Positions 52,731 through 64,000 of a stretch of DNA of 64,000 nucleotides are shown in pieces. Position 1 is the first letter of the stretch; the number at the start of each line of letters is the position of its first letter. The DNA lies in NCBI GenBank assembly GCA_037576195.1, contig CM075103.1, forward strand, positions 5,146,001-5,210,000. Direction: 5' to 3'. The translations under genes and the position numbers were made by a program. This stretch comes from Phytoseiulus persimilis (lineage: Eukaryota > Arthropoda > Arachnida > Mesostigmata > Phytoseiidae). A model generated the notes under the pieces. That model worked only from the letters and a program-made list of their open reading frames with translations, ran no database searches and was not told where the DNA came from.

Positions 52731-54400
52731 TAGAATTTCATTGCCCCAAGAGAATGCTCAATGAATGCAGATAGGAAGGACATCCACAGAAAGTCACTCC
52801 GGTATCGACGAAGTCTCAGGAAATGGACTCTGAAACATGTGGAAATGGAAGCTGACTCATTGCAATGGGTCCTGGGAAAGCGGTCGAAAAGCAGAGCTTT
52901 CATATTGCGGGATAAACTGGAGAAGGTACTCGACGAATCCATCAAGATCGGCCATCCATAGTTCGTGCGAATGGGCACAAAACTCCCTACGGCGTAAAAA
53001 TCTGAGTGTCTCTCGCAGTACGAGCGTCGGACAACCCTCGCCCCCAGACGGCATTCGAAAGATCGAAACTTCCCGTGATTTCGTCGCACGGGCTTCCGCG
53101 AACATCTGCCTTGACAATGCAGGCGACACGGATGATGTCCCGGTACCCTTCGACATGGTTGGCATCCAGACGGTGAATGCGAAAAGTGGTAAAGCGTTCG
53201 TTCTGGAACGGCCGATCATGAGAGAATAAATCTCACCGGCCTTCTCGGTGTGATGGCATTTGGCGCAAAATTGAAGCCCATGCTCATCTCCAAGGAAGAG
53301 TCAATGTCGAAGGTTACGTTCTGCGCAGGAGTGGTGATGGAGGCAAACGAAAAGGGATGGATGAGTGAAGGCGTAATGACCAAATAGATGAACTAGGTTT
53401 GGAGAGATCGATGTGCTTCCGTTCCAAACCCCACCTTGTCGTTCGTGTTAATTGACCAAGCGCGGGCCCACCCCACGCTCAGCGTGCGGATGGAACCGGA
53501 GAACAATTCTGAGATCGCGATCATCCCTGCCGAACTGACACGCTTTTGCCAGTTCTCTCCACCTTAACGTGAAAAAGTGCTTCGAAGGTGGCCTCCAGAA
53601 GCTCTAGGATGCATGGACAGTCGCGCATCTAGTCTACTATCTGCAGTTTCGAACTGCAGTTTGAATCTCGCGGGCGACAGGAAAAACGTCGACCCAATCG
53701 GCGAGGAATACATATTTTCGTCACATAAGAGGGGAGAGGTCAGATCAGCACGATCCGAGTCATAATTATTCAGCATGACGAGGTTGCTAAGTTGAATGGA
53801 CAAGCTCCAATACGCAGTCTCTTTTCGAGGGGTTGAGAAATTGATGGACATGCCCGTCAATTACAGCAAGTCCTTGACTTCTGCTTCAAAGTTTAGGCGC
53901 GGCGTGACCTGACAGACCCACCTTCTCATCGGTGGGAGGTCCAAAACCGAAGGTGATCGCGAAGGGGTCCTACGACGTTGAATTTGCAAGGCCTCTGCTC
54001 CATGCAGGAGAACTCCATTAAATCGTCACTCTAATCGTCCGGGACAGAGGCGAGTTAGTTGCAACGGCGAGCGCATTGGGAACAGGCGACTCAACGGCCT
54101 GAAAATCTGGCGCAGCAGTGCTCGCTGCAACGATAGTTTCATGGCAATGCCAGGAATGGCTTCCAGGGCTCTGTCGATCTAAAATCGGGTTTCGAAATGT
54201 TCCCGCCCGGAGATCTGTTGCTCCGAAATGTAATCTTGAATTTTCCCACTGGAAGCTCCTCAGAACGCGATGAACACTTCTCATCGTCTTTGGCTTCCAT
54301 CAGGCTCTCACGAGTCACGAGTCGGGTCTGTGGTTCCGTGCTCGCCGCTGTTCCAGGGTCCGGGTACTCCTGCATGTAGGTATGTAGCAGGAAAACTGGG
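52730..54400 (-). other. Unresolved exon-like ORF cluster
   Basis: Several minus-strand blocks look coding and end at donor-like GT. The first ends at about 53236, with FDIDSSLEMSMGFNFAPN then a GTGAGA donor. The second, around 53925-53990, has DPFAITFGFGPPTDEK then GTGGGT. A third, at about 53150-53220, has LPLFAFTVWMPTMSK then a GT. A related peptide, MSINFSTPRKET, occurs near 53850. They share an aromatic-x-F-x-x-x-P pattern, as if from repeated exons of one gene or from duplicated small genes. No start, full phase chain or family was found, and some intervening frames contain stops. Confidence 0.3.
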
Positions 54401-54720
54401 ATCCAGAACTACGCTGTCCGGCGAGCACGTTGATAGTTTCTCTTTCATTCAATTCATCCGAGGTTATTCAATCGGGACGTCAATTCTTCGATCTATGCGA
54501 GTATTGCCGCCTTGGCAGTAGTCTGGGATGATTTGTTTGAAGCTACAACGAACGGTTTTGAGACCAAGCGGAAACCAATTGTTACGAAGATTTGTGGAAT
54601 GTTCTGCCTGCATTCCCGCCTCATCCGTCTTCGAACTCTCTTTGTGCCCAGGAAGGGGAAAGTCAAAGCTTGATTCGGACTTTTTTGAGACCTAGCAATC
54701 AATTTTGAAACCATCGCGGC

Positions 54721-55020
54721 TCAATTTTTATATGAAACATCCGTCTCCAAGCTCCACAGCAGAGCGACGGTTTCTTCCGTAATCAAACGTGCCCGCAGAT
54801 TCTTCTGCTGCTGAATTGAATTGTGAGGCCGACTTCGCATCATTTCCCGCCTGTCCGAGATTTGTCGATTCAGTAGTTCCGCTTGAGCTTTTCCGGTGAC
54901 GACTCCTCCGATAGATGCTCCGACTGATAGCGCGTCGGCGAATTTCCTAGATTCGATGCCTTCCCAAAGTCGGCCGAAAGGACCAAGTTTCCATGAAACG
55001 ATAGCGGTTACCTTCACATC
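54721..55020 (-). CDS. Hypothetical ORF, no recognised domain
   Basis: About 97 open codons with normal amino-acid composition, including ADALSVGASIGGVVTGKAQA (glycine-rich and helix-prone) and LITEETVALLWSLETD. A TAG immediately upstream (CGCATAG) could be a splice acceptor. There is no in-frame ATG at the start, so if real it is an internal or terminal exon. It could belong with the exon-like cluster downstream on the same strand. Unrecognised. Confidence 0.25.
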   Translation of the reverse strand, partial: DVKVTAIVSWKLGPFGRLWEGIESRKFADALSVGASIGGVVTGKAQAELLNRQISDRREMMRSRPHNSIQQQKNLRARLITEETVALLWSLETDVSYKN

Positions 55021-55030
55021 AGTCTATGCG

Positions 55031-55036
55031 TTTATT
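55031..55036 (-). terminator. Poly(A) signal, SLC46-like transporter
   Basis: AATAAA on the minus strand about 335 bp after the stop at 55369. It lies just past the end of the hypothetical ORF at 54721-55020 on the same strand. Confidence 0.4.
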
Positions 55037-55368
55037 ACACCTGGACATTGCATCGATCCCATGCAATCGAATCGATTTCCAAGATCTATTAGCCAATGTC
55101 GATATAGATTGCTATTATAACCGATGGAACCACTATCTCGCATAATCTGATGCCCATACGCTTGTGCAGTTCTGCCAGGGCTTTCGATCGTTGGATTTGG
55201 ATTTATACAATGTACGCACACATATCGGGGAGTGGAAATAGCTTGTCTGCTGCACTCCTCTTGTTCAGACTCTCATCAGACCAGAACGCGACAACCTGGC
55301 ACCTGAGGGGAACGGGAACTTTCAGGTTGGATTTAACAAATGTGAACTGCTCAGTTGAAGCTTTCATA

Positions 55369-58300
55369 TCACAGAAGCCGATCTACAACCTTATACAACA
55401 TACGCAGTGATCGGAAAAGCGATTCGTGATCATGTTGCCAAGAATCCTCTCCACTCACAATCATAAACACTTTGAAACAATGTCCCGCCCTATGACCAAC
55501 GGTGCAGTATGACTTTTGTTCGGAGAAACTTGCAGATAGAAATTTACAATGGTAAGAATGATCTGTTATGTCTCGGTAGAGCAGACCGATTACGGTGAAC
55601 AAAGCGAAGGTGAAGATGCCATCTCTGACCCGTTCGCTTCACCCCCGTCTTCCTCGAAGAGTTCGAAATTGTCCAACGATTTTCGATAGCAGTATCTGGA
55701 AGGAACAGCAACGTGAAATAGCCGAAAGCTGCCGGAGGAACCGAGCTTGGTTTCAATTTTTTAACTGCATTCGTTCTTCGGAAGAGGGTTGGCATATGAG
55801 AACTCAGTGTGTTCTTGTTATGCCTGACAGGAAAGCTTGTCGGAGACACTCACACGAGCGAGCCGAGTGGGAGTATCAGCAGCAAGGACGAGATGATGAA
55901 TGGAGCTCCCGGCAAAGCGTCAATGGCTGCGTTGAAAACTTGAGAAGACATAACGTCGCCCAAGACCGGAACCATAGCTTCGCAAGCGGCCCAAAAGCTG
56001 AACATCCGGGCTGAAGGACGAAGAAGTTCGAGTGTTAGTCTCGAAACGTGCTCTACTCGTCTCCCCTAAAATCCCTTCAGGCTTGGAGGCGTAGTCAGAA
56101 TCCAAGAAAACAAGCTCTCAGTTCGACATGAATACCGTTCACTGGAACAGCAAAGGACGTTATCTGGGAAGTCATCGGGTCACCCGTTGGTTACCTATTT
56201 CGTTCTGCGAGACTATACGAGAAACGTGAGACGTGATGCCAATCGTCGAAACTCCGCCGGCTGTTCCAAGGATTCCACCTAAGAGAAATAACGGGAGGTG
56301 AGACGCCTCGAGTCGCAGAAGAGAAACCTTGCAGAGAACATGTCACGAGCATGATTGGGAATGCGTTTTTTCCGAAAACTTCTCGGACGATCAGCGAATA
56401 TATCTTGCACTCACTTGCGTAGTACATCCATTCGCGATAGGCCAGGCCTCGTGTGAAATTCTGTAGCAGCATGGAGATCACGCCAATGATGGAAAGGGTC
56501 ACGTCGCGAACTTTCAATCCTTTGGTGAGGATCAACACCAGCGGCCCGATCGAAACGAGATTCACGAGAGCAAACAGCGATGTCACATCGGAGTACTTCG
56601 TGACAGACCAGTCGAACTGTTTCTTCACGAAGTAAAACGTCACAGAGCGGGTTGCTACGAGAATACCGCTCAATTTAGTCACGGACTAGTAAGAAACATA
56701 TTCGGGATGAACGATATTCTGGATAGAATCATCTCGAGTGCACCATGATGCTCGTCGAAGATTCCCTCGGAGAATAACGGCCGACAACAGCAACCTTGCC
56801 GTTTCGAAGCTGCGATTCAACTCACTCTCAGCGTTGAGAACGATGACGCACATGGTGGCTAGCATCAGGAGGATTTGCTTGCGGCCCGAGTTCGGTCTCT
56901 CTCTGACCGTCGTGCGAACCCCTTCGACAAAGTTGTCCAGTTTGAAGAAATCTCTAGCCATTTCGAGCTTCGAGACCCCAGGGTTCTTCTGTCCTCGGAC
57001 CATTATGAGCATCCAGACGAAGCAAGCGAACAGGAGCGTGAAAGAAACGGCGTACACCGGCACGTAACCCCATGAGTTGAAGACCTGTAAACATCGGAGA
57101 GCATGGATTCGTTTCATTCTGCCGGGCTCGATGTCCCAAATCTGGCCACGATCAAAACTTGTGCGATTTAGTCACCTGTCCGGAGATGAACTGGCCGAAC
57201 GGAAATCCGAGCTGAATGGCAAGCGTTATCATCAGGAACTTCAGAGTGCGGAGGTCGGGACTCGTGGAAATCGTGGCGTGCGAATACACAGCTGCCCAAA
57301 CGCTGACCAAACCTCCGGAAATGCCGTTGGGAAGAGCAGCCAGAACCGACCAGTACAAAGAGCTCTCCATGTAGACTGCCGTGAAGGCGTTGCCGAAGTC
57401 GGTGACGAGTCCACCCGAAACAGCTATCAGAATCGGCATTTTGTTGCCTGTTGACAGAAGCGCAATATTTTCTCAAAACGACCTCGAGGCACGCTGGATT
57501 CCAGCACATCCATGTTTGACTACCTCGCTTGATTCGGAATCGAATCAGAACATTGATTGAAGCTTTCAGAGTGAACTGCATGTCGGATGGCATTCCACCG
57601 TTTGATCAAAATGTGCATCCGCGGATCGTTTGTCCGATTGGCTTGGCAGGCAGTACGGTGGCAAGCTCTCGACTACACGGTCCCGACTGATATTGCGCAA
57701 GCGAAAACAACTAAAATTAGACACCGGCCGGCCGGCCGCCTGGTTGCCCGGTTGACCGCGTCGGTAAGGAGTGTCAAATCCGCGGAATAAGGTGAAGGCC
57801 AACCCCTGTCCTTTTCCAGTGCTCTGACGCCGTTCCGCGCCTCAAAAGTCCCGTTGGAAACTTGAGCCCGCCCCCGCCTCCTTCCGTTTCTCGCCGCCGT
57901 CGGTATCGACTAAGCGACAGAGAAATCTTTTTGAGAATAAATTCTCACACAAGTAGTGGTTCTGATAAGCCTAAGGTAGGGAAAGGTCTCGTGCGACTTG
58001 ATCAGGATGCCACTGACCGTATCGATCACTCCATGTGCCGACGAATATCGAGAGCACGGCGGACGGCACGAGCTGCACCAGAATCGTGAAAAGGTTGACG
58101 GTGTTGGCGATCTTCTCCGTTTCGCTCTTGACTTCTTCCGTCGGGTGTGAGCACATCTCGCTCGAGTAATTCAAGTGGTGAAGACAGGTCTGCAAATGAT
58201 GACGTCACGGGACCTTATTGGAGGTTTTACGCTGCAACACTAAACCACGGAATCGAGAACGAATCTCCCCCTCCCCCATCCCTCGGAAAAAATTGAGGAG

Positions 58301-58617
58301 GGGCAGACGCATGAAAGAAACGGCTCGATAACCGGCTACGCTTGTTCGGGAGGAAGAACAGATCCTGGACTATGGGTGTCACGCACCTTCGTCAGCAGCA
58401 AATCCTGTGTTATTATGAGCCTCATCGAGAAGGCCATGACGTAGACTAGAAGGAAAGCCTCGAGTTTGAGGTTGCGGATGAACTCCAAGGTGACTTTGAT
58501 CTTATGCTTGACCGAGGGAGGCACTTGATGGCCCCCATTTCTACTGAAGCTTTGGTGATGCAGCGATGGCACAGACTCTGAGGGGCTGAGGGTGTACGTG
58601 GAGTCGGTCTTCTCCAT
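55369..58617 (-). CDS. SLC46 family (proton-coupled folate transporter-like) MFS protein, 8 exons
   Basis: Twelve-helix major-facilitator carrier of the plasma or lysosomal membrane. SLC46 members carry folates and other small solutes with protons; the substrate here is unknown. Exons in transcript order: 58617-58387, 58189-58018, 57447-57176, 57084-56826, 56654-56415, 56278-56195, 56010-55854, 55624-55369. They total 557 codons including stop, with phases agreeing at every junction. ATG at 58617 starts MEKTDSTYTLSPS. A ~50-residue polar N-terminal tail precedes helix 1 (EAFLLVYVMAFSMRLI). Exon 2 has the loop with two cysteines then IFVGTWSDRYG, the MFS A-motif-like D-R-x-G. Exon 3 has GLVTDFGNAFTAVY and LYWSVLAALPNGISGG. 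Exon 7 has ARMFSFWAACEAMVPVLGD. The C-terminal tail after the last helix is about 60 residues, longer than in most SLC46 proteins, so the last stop should be checked. Confidence 0.88.
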
Positions 58618-61600
58618 CGTGCTCGGACACTGCAATCGAGAAGCAAAAGCTCAATACATCTCCGGACGGGATGAGAAATCACATTAAATCGTTACATGCG
58701 AACAGAAAACGCAACCCCTAAATTTCTATACAGCCCGACGCTCATCAAACGGCTCGGAAATGAGGCGAGGAGTTTGCGATCGCTCCCGATTTCGATTTCT
58801 AAGCTCTATTTTCTGAGCGCGGTGTCGATAGCGAGTGAGAACCGTCGCCCAGAGCATGAAACTGTTCAGATTTCTGTCAAAGCACTGAAAGTCGCAAGCG
58901 CATCTGAAATCAATAGATTTCAACACTGCCGCTTGCGGAACAGAATCATGCAGAAACCTCCGGACTACTTTTTCGGGGTTTTCGATCCAATCTGTAGGTT
59001 TTGCCATCTGTATCATCTCTTTACGGCTCCAGATTCAAGAAAAGGTTCAGTAATTCTCACTTGCACGGAGTTTCTGGATTGAGCGTCCTATATCTCATGA
59101 CTAGGCCCGTATTCAAAGTCCGAACTCGTATGAACTGAGGAGCGTATCGGACATCAGATGATCAAACGCGTTGTGTCTAACGCTCCGAGCCGTTGTCCCC
59201 GGATTGCATCTCTATGGAGCGATTGTGTTCATCGCGTCCTTCGCTCTTTCTGGGTCAGCGCAACAACGCCAGAACCGAACGGGTGGAACGAGTGGGAAGT
59301 CGCGGAATCATCAATTCGTAATACAACGCGAAACAAGTGTGGCGAGGCAGAAGTCGCCGTCGGCTAACGATTCGCTTCCTCCCCATATCGCGGCACGGCA
59401 ATTCAGGTTCGTACCCGACCCCGAACCTGGACTTAGCTGCTTTGGAACCGGAGTGGACACACAGCTCTACTTTCGCGGATTTTCGGTGAAAGGCGTCAGA
59501 GTCAGAAGTTAGAGCAAGACAGGAAGTTTTTCTTTCTTAAACGCGGTTCCGACGTGCCGGGTGAAGATGACTCCGTCGTTTGCTCGGCCGGAAGACATCA
59601 GGCCAAGTCAGAATCCTTCCGCGATCGCACCGCCGAGATCGGCGGACGGGTCGCCACTGACGACTCGCTGGTACGCTCCGATACGCCTCGAGTTTTGAGC
59701 ACGCAGCTCCAAACGACCTGATCGCGCCGACTCGAAATTTCATGCTCATCAGCGTTCCGCTCTGGGTCAGTCTGATCTGGCGAAGAGAAGAAAGTTCTTT
59801 CATCCCAAAAACATGAGCTGTGGCAAGCTAAGGCGAGCCAATTTTCCTCGCCGCCCGCTTTGAACAAAGGCTGGAGCCATGCAGAAAGATAGCCCGCAAC
59901 ACGGGCAAGCGATCGGTCGCTCGGGTGAACGTTTAGATATACCGGTCGACCGACGAACGGGCGGGCGGGTATTCGTTTCGGTATCGAAGCTGTCGACCGA
60001 CCGCAGTAAAGTTCTGCATTGAATCAAAAACAGCGGCGAAAGCACCGATGCCGATTTTTTTTTTCCGTTCGCTTTGTCAAGCAGCTCATAGAAACGGAGT
60101 GTTCCGGCGGCCGTCTTGCTCGCGGAATACCGAATAGCCTGTGAGGCGACGTTCTTGAGCAAATATTTCGCTGAACCCGAAAACGTCAGGAGCCGTGAGA
60201 GGGTGCTTTGCTGCAGACACGATTCGTGGAGCGATGAGAACGCATCAGCGAGCACCCGATTCACCGATAGAGGTTTCGAAACGAACGGGAGCAGCTCCGA
60301 TCCCTAGATTTTCCGGAAGGAACTCAATCGAACCATTTAAATTTGAAATTCAAAAGCGATCGAAGCCCGTCGAGATCGCTGGGGGCAATCGCTTGAAAAG
60401 CGGTCGCTGATCGATTGATGGACGGGATCGAAACTGGAATTGCCGCAAAGGTGTCGCTGTTTCGATAGCATCGGATCGACAGCTTCAGTCGATTCCGAGG
60501 GCAGTCACGAGAGTACGACCGCCGCGCCGAAAGCCATGACACAATTTCTGAGAGGCGACAAGCTAGTTCGCAACGAAAATCGAGCTCGCCCTTCCACTAT
60601 TCAGTTCCGAACTCGAGGTTTGCGATCGGCGTGGAGGGAACGCACAAATACGAAGCGATGAGCCGAAGATCACTCATGGGAGGGGGTAGCTCAATCAAGT
60701 TTACGAAATTCGTCAGATGCGACAGTCAAACGGTGAAATGGAAGTTGGGCACGGTTCAGCATTGAGAAACCGAGAAGTTTTTCAGCTGGCTCAATACGAG
60801 ATTTCACTCGCTTATCGGACGATATTTCGGGCTCGACAAAAGAGCACGATGGTACAGCGGCGGCGAGCGATACCCAAGCAATGTAGAAAGAGCGAATTTC
60901 TTTGTGTGACGTCGGCGCACGATGAGCGTTTTATTGAGCAAACTAGGAATACGCTAAAATAAGCTGTCCGACACATGAGCCAAGTCAAGGCCAAGAGCGA
61001 TAGGCTTGACTGGATAACGGTTGTCAGCAGACAAGGGACGGCACGAATCACTGGCCCCACCACTGTATAGCTCGAGCACAGCGCTTTTGAAGCGCAACTT
61101 CAGACGATTTTGACTTGCGCCGTTCGGCACCGTCGTGCCTCTGGATCCAAATGATTTGAACACGCGGTTCGGCGCAACGATGGTGATGTATTACCGCATC
61201 TCGAAATAACTACAGTACTCGGCGCCACGTTACGACCGAAACAACGTCAGCCTCACATCCGAGAACTCACCCCTGATGATACACAAATCCACAGCATTTC
61301 CAGACTCTGAATCGGCACAGCTCGGGCCGAAGCTCCACGAACCCGGAGTCGAGTTCACCGTTCGCACTGAGTGAGCTGGGCAGGCAACACTTCTCAAGGT
61401 GCCACGCTTTGCTCTCGGTAGGAGGAGCGCATCGATTCCAGGGTTGCTATGACACTGAGCTGAGCCGTGAGTCGCACGCAGCGCACACCATGAGCTCCAG
61501 GCAAATAACTCAGGCTCCGAACAGAGGTATGGAGCTACCACCATGATCGTACGGCTTGGAAGCAATGATCGTCCCTGGACCGCAGCTGCCGCTCACTCAG

Positions 61601-64000
61601 AAACCGTTCGAGCCGGATGTTTAGACCGAGTCAGAAGAACGTCTCAGGAACTTCCTCCAGCAGCGGAGTCTCTGATGACTCCGACTCACGTCATTGAGGA
61701 AACGATGAGCTCGCTGATTTGTTCTCCGTGGAACCGTGTTCCTCAACTCTGATGTCACGTTTCCGTATTCAAGCGCTACCCGCCCAATGCTTTGAGACTG
61801 TTCGTGACCCTGCCCGATCTCCGCAATTGTTTCCAGCCAGCGGAAGTTAGAGAAGAGGGGGGAATCGAAACCTGTCCAAAACTCGAATTCATGTCATCTT
61901 TCCCAGCGGAGTGATTCGTCGTTCATCTCGAAGAACCAATGAGCCCGTTGAAATCGGCTGTCACCCGCACGCGTGATTCTGCGATCTGACATATTTCCCA
62001 CTGATAATATTAAGATACCGCAATGAGATCACATTTCTCTCCATGTGAGATTAAATCGATACCATATCCACACTATACGAGAAGTGCCATGATGCAACTC
62101 GTTCCATTCGATTAGCGATGATGATCCTCTGAGATGAGCAATATAGACTTACCAGCTTGATCTCCAGAGTCGACTCCTGTTGGGTTTTCATGGTCGTCGG
62201 TCGCCGATGAGCCGAAACTACCCGGGGTATTCGAGACCTACGCCGGCTCTTCCTTCTGGGTTGGATTTCAGGCCGAGCGAGGCTAAGTGATCATCGTGCG
62301 CTTTCGTGTTCCGTCATAAATCTGCAAAGAAGCGGCAGGTGCTCCAGGGATGGTGGCGACAGCAGTGCAAACAAGCCTCATCACAACACAGGGTGCAGCC
62401 GGGACTGCGATGACAACTACATAGGAGTCAATAGCCTCAACCAAAAGTCGCGTGCGACTTTTGAAATGCTGCCACAGTCATCGGATTTGCTCATCTGCAG
62501 AAGTTCAATGCTTCTCAAGCCTCCCGATTCCGCGTTCCAACCTCCTATTGCTCTTTGTTTCGTGTGTCCGACGCCGCAGCGGCTGCTGCCACCACCGCAA
62601 TTGTTGAAGTTGGGTTCTTGGTCTGGTGTAGCTTCGAGCGAAACATGTTGCTGATTGTTTTCATAGCCGCGGAAAAAAACATCGGACCGTCAAAATGTCC
62701 ATGGATGCTCCTCTGAAACAGCATCCGCTTCCGACGGTTCTCGCTGTGAGCAGCTCGAGGAGAATCAGCCGAAGTATCCGAAGGATTCGATTGTTCGAAA
62801 AATACCAGATGGCAATGCTCTCCCGAAGATTCCGTCTCTTGATTCCAGAATTGGGAGAACTTCAGGAAATCCGAATGCGTCGCCCCGATTCTCAGGAGTC
62901 GCAAGCGCCCTTGTGGAACATGTCATCCTCTCCTCGACAGCTCTCCCCGAGCCACGGGCTCACCAAGTGCACGCAGAGCTTCTCAGTCTCGAAATAACTA
63001 TTACATTTCGGAGAACGGCCCGTCTGATCAGCGAGCTCGTGCGAAATATCTGACGAGCGAATCAATGACGCATGAAAACGAGCGTTGCAGAAACTGAATC
63101 GGAGTGGACGTTCGGTGTCTATTTCGATGGTTCCCATGATGTGATCGACAGGTGTTTTTATGGAAAATTGGCTTTTTCGGTTATTGCGTCCAAGTGGTAG
63201 CGCCGCACGAAAAGCCCCTCGTTTCAACAGCCACAACGTTATTTCACTGCCAACTGACGGCCGGACCGGTCGGAGCAGTTGGAAAGTCCGACCGTTAATC
63301 CAACGGTAGAAGACAAGGACACCCAGCAAGCAGGGGAGCGAGCGAGCAATCAGTGATGAGCTAACGCTTGTCCGGGTGTTGCAGTTCGCCGCTGGTGTAC
63401 GGCTCTTTCATCGACTGATCCGGAGATGAAGTAACCTGAAGCTAATCGGGTAGCATCAACAGTCCGAACTTCCGAAACGTCACCGCGCGCCATGTCGTGC
63501 TTTGATAGTTGCCGGTTGAATAGCGGCGTTTCTGTGCCGAGACTCCGGGGTTTGTTTCCCTCGAAATTCTCGGAACAGCTATGCACCATCCGCGGTCCAA
63601 AGGGTTCACCAAAATCCGTCTTGAATATTCTCTCAGACAATCTGCTTTCTGCTGCGGTCCTTGAACAGCTCGCGGAACTCAGTTCGGATCGGCGCTCAGG
63701 CTTCGGACTCCGGAGCTGTTTCCAGGTCATCCTAATTTGAATAACACTCAAAAACATTGTATGCAAACACCTCAAACGCCGATCAGCGGGATAGGAGACG
63801 TAGAACTCTCGTGTCCGCGATGAGGATGAGCAACAGCTGACACTACCGAACGGGAAACCGCTTTCCGACAGCATAGGATACGATAAGAACTGAACGTACT
63901 TCATGTGCGTATATCCTCGTGAAAGCTGACGTCGAAAACAACACTCGATCCTGGCACTCGAATCCGGCTGAGATACCCTGTTAACCTGCCACAAACTCAG
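58618..64000. other. Right end of window, no supported gene
   Basis: 5' region of the SLC46-like gene, then unassigned DNA. Candidate frames: 59171-59512 (+), which has a signal-peptide-like GAIVFIASFALSGSAQ then a basic tail but no ATG in frame; 59800-60264 (-), 154 codons without a recognisable domain; and 62545-62904 (-), whose second half starts at an ATG (MFRSKLHQTKNP) and contains an Ala run. None has supporting splice structure or family similarity visible to me. Confidence 0.35.

Overview
This window is nuclear DNA of an arthropod, most likely a mite. Every recognisable gene is split by short introns (mostly 50-130 bp) with GT-AG ends. Base composition is near 50% GC. The gene set (ATM, TM9SF2, glycogen phosphorylase, an SLC46-type transporter, an arthropod-type PEP-synthase-like enzyme, a Tc1 transposon) is animal. 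Compact introns plus balanced GC fit a mesostigmatan such as a phytoseiid predatory mite, but nothing here proves the species. Exon structures were worked out by hand from reading frame, splice sites and family conservation. In each assembled gene the exon phases agree from first to last exon.

Layout. 1-1252: upstream DNA with a decayed hAT-type transposase. 1253-14205 (+): ATM kinase, about 29 exons, with a complete tetraspanin gene antisense inside one intron (10333-11010) and a palindromic MITE with 8-bp target duplications inside another (12607-12795). 14206-15564: shared 3' region. 15565-18962 (-): TM9SF2 in 5 exons. 18963-40815: about 22 kb without a convincing intact host gene. It holds a Tc1 element with four direct repeats (24929-26514), chemoreceptor-like relics, a fold-back repeat, a direct repeat pair and low-complexity tracts. 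40816-46542 (+): PEP-synthase/rifampicin-phosphotransferase-like enzyme, 19 exons, 1277 codons. 48410-51705 (-): glycogen phosphorylase, 7 exons, 844 aa, with a TATA box and initiator. 52.7-55.0 kb: unresolved exon-like minus-strand ORFs. 55369-58617 (-): SLC46-like major facilitator, 8 exons, 556 aa. 58618-64000: no gene I can support firmly.

The genes are functionally independent, as expected in an animal genome: ATM in DNA-damage signalling, TM9SF2 in Golgi/endosome trafficking, glycogen phosphorylase in glycogen breakdown, SLC46 in small-solute uptake. The most unusual items are the multi-intron PEP-synthase-like gene, the antisense tetraspanin nested in ATM, a likely GC-AG intron in ATM, and the transposon structures.
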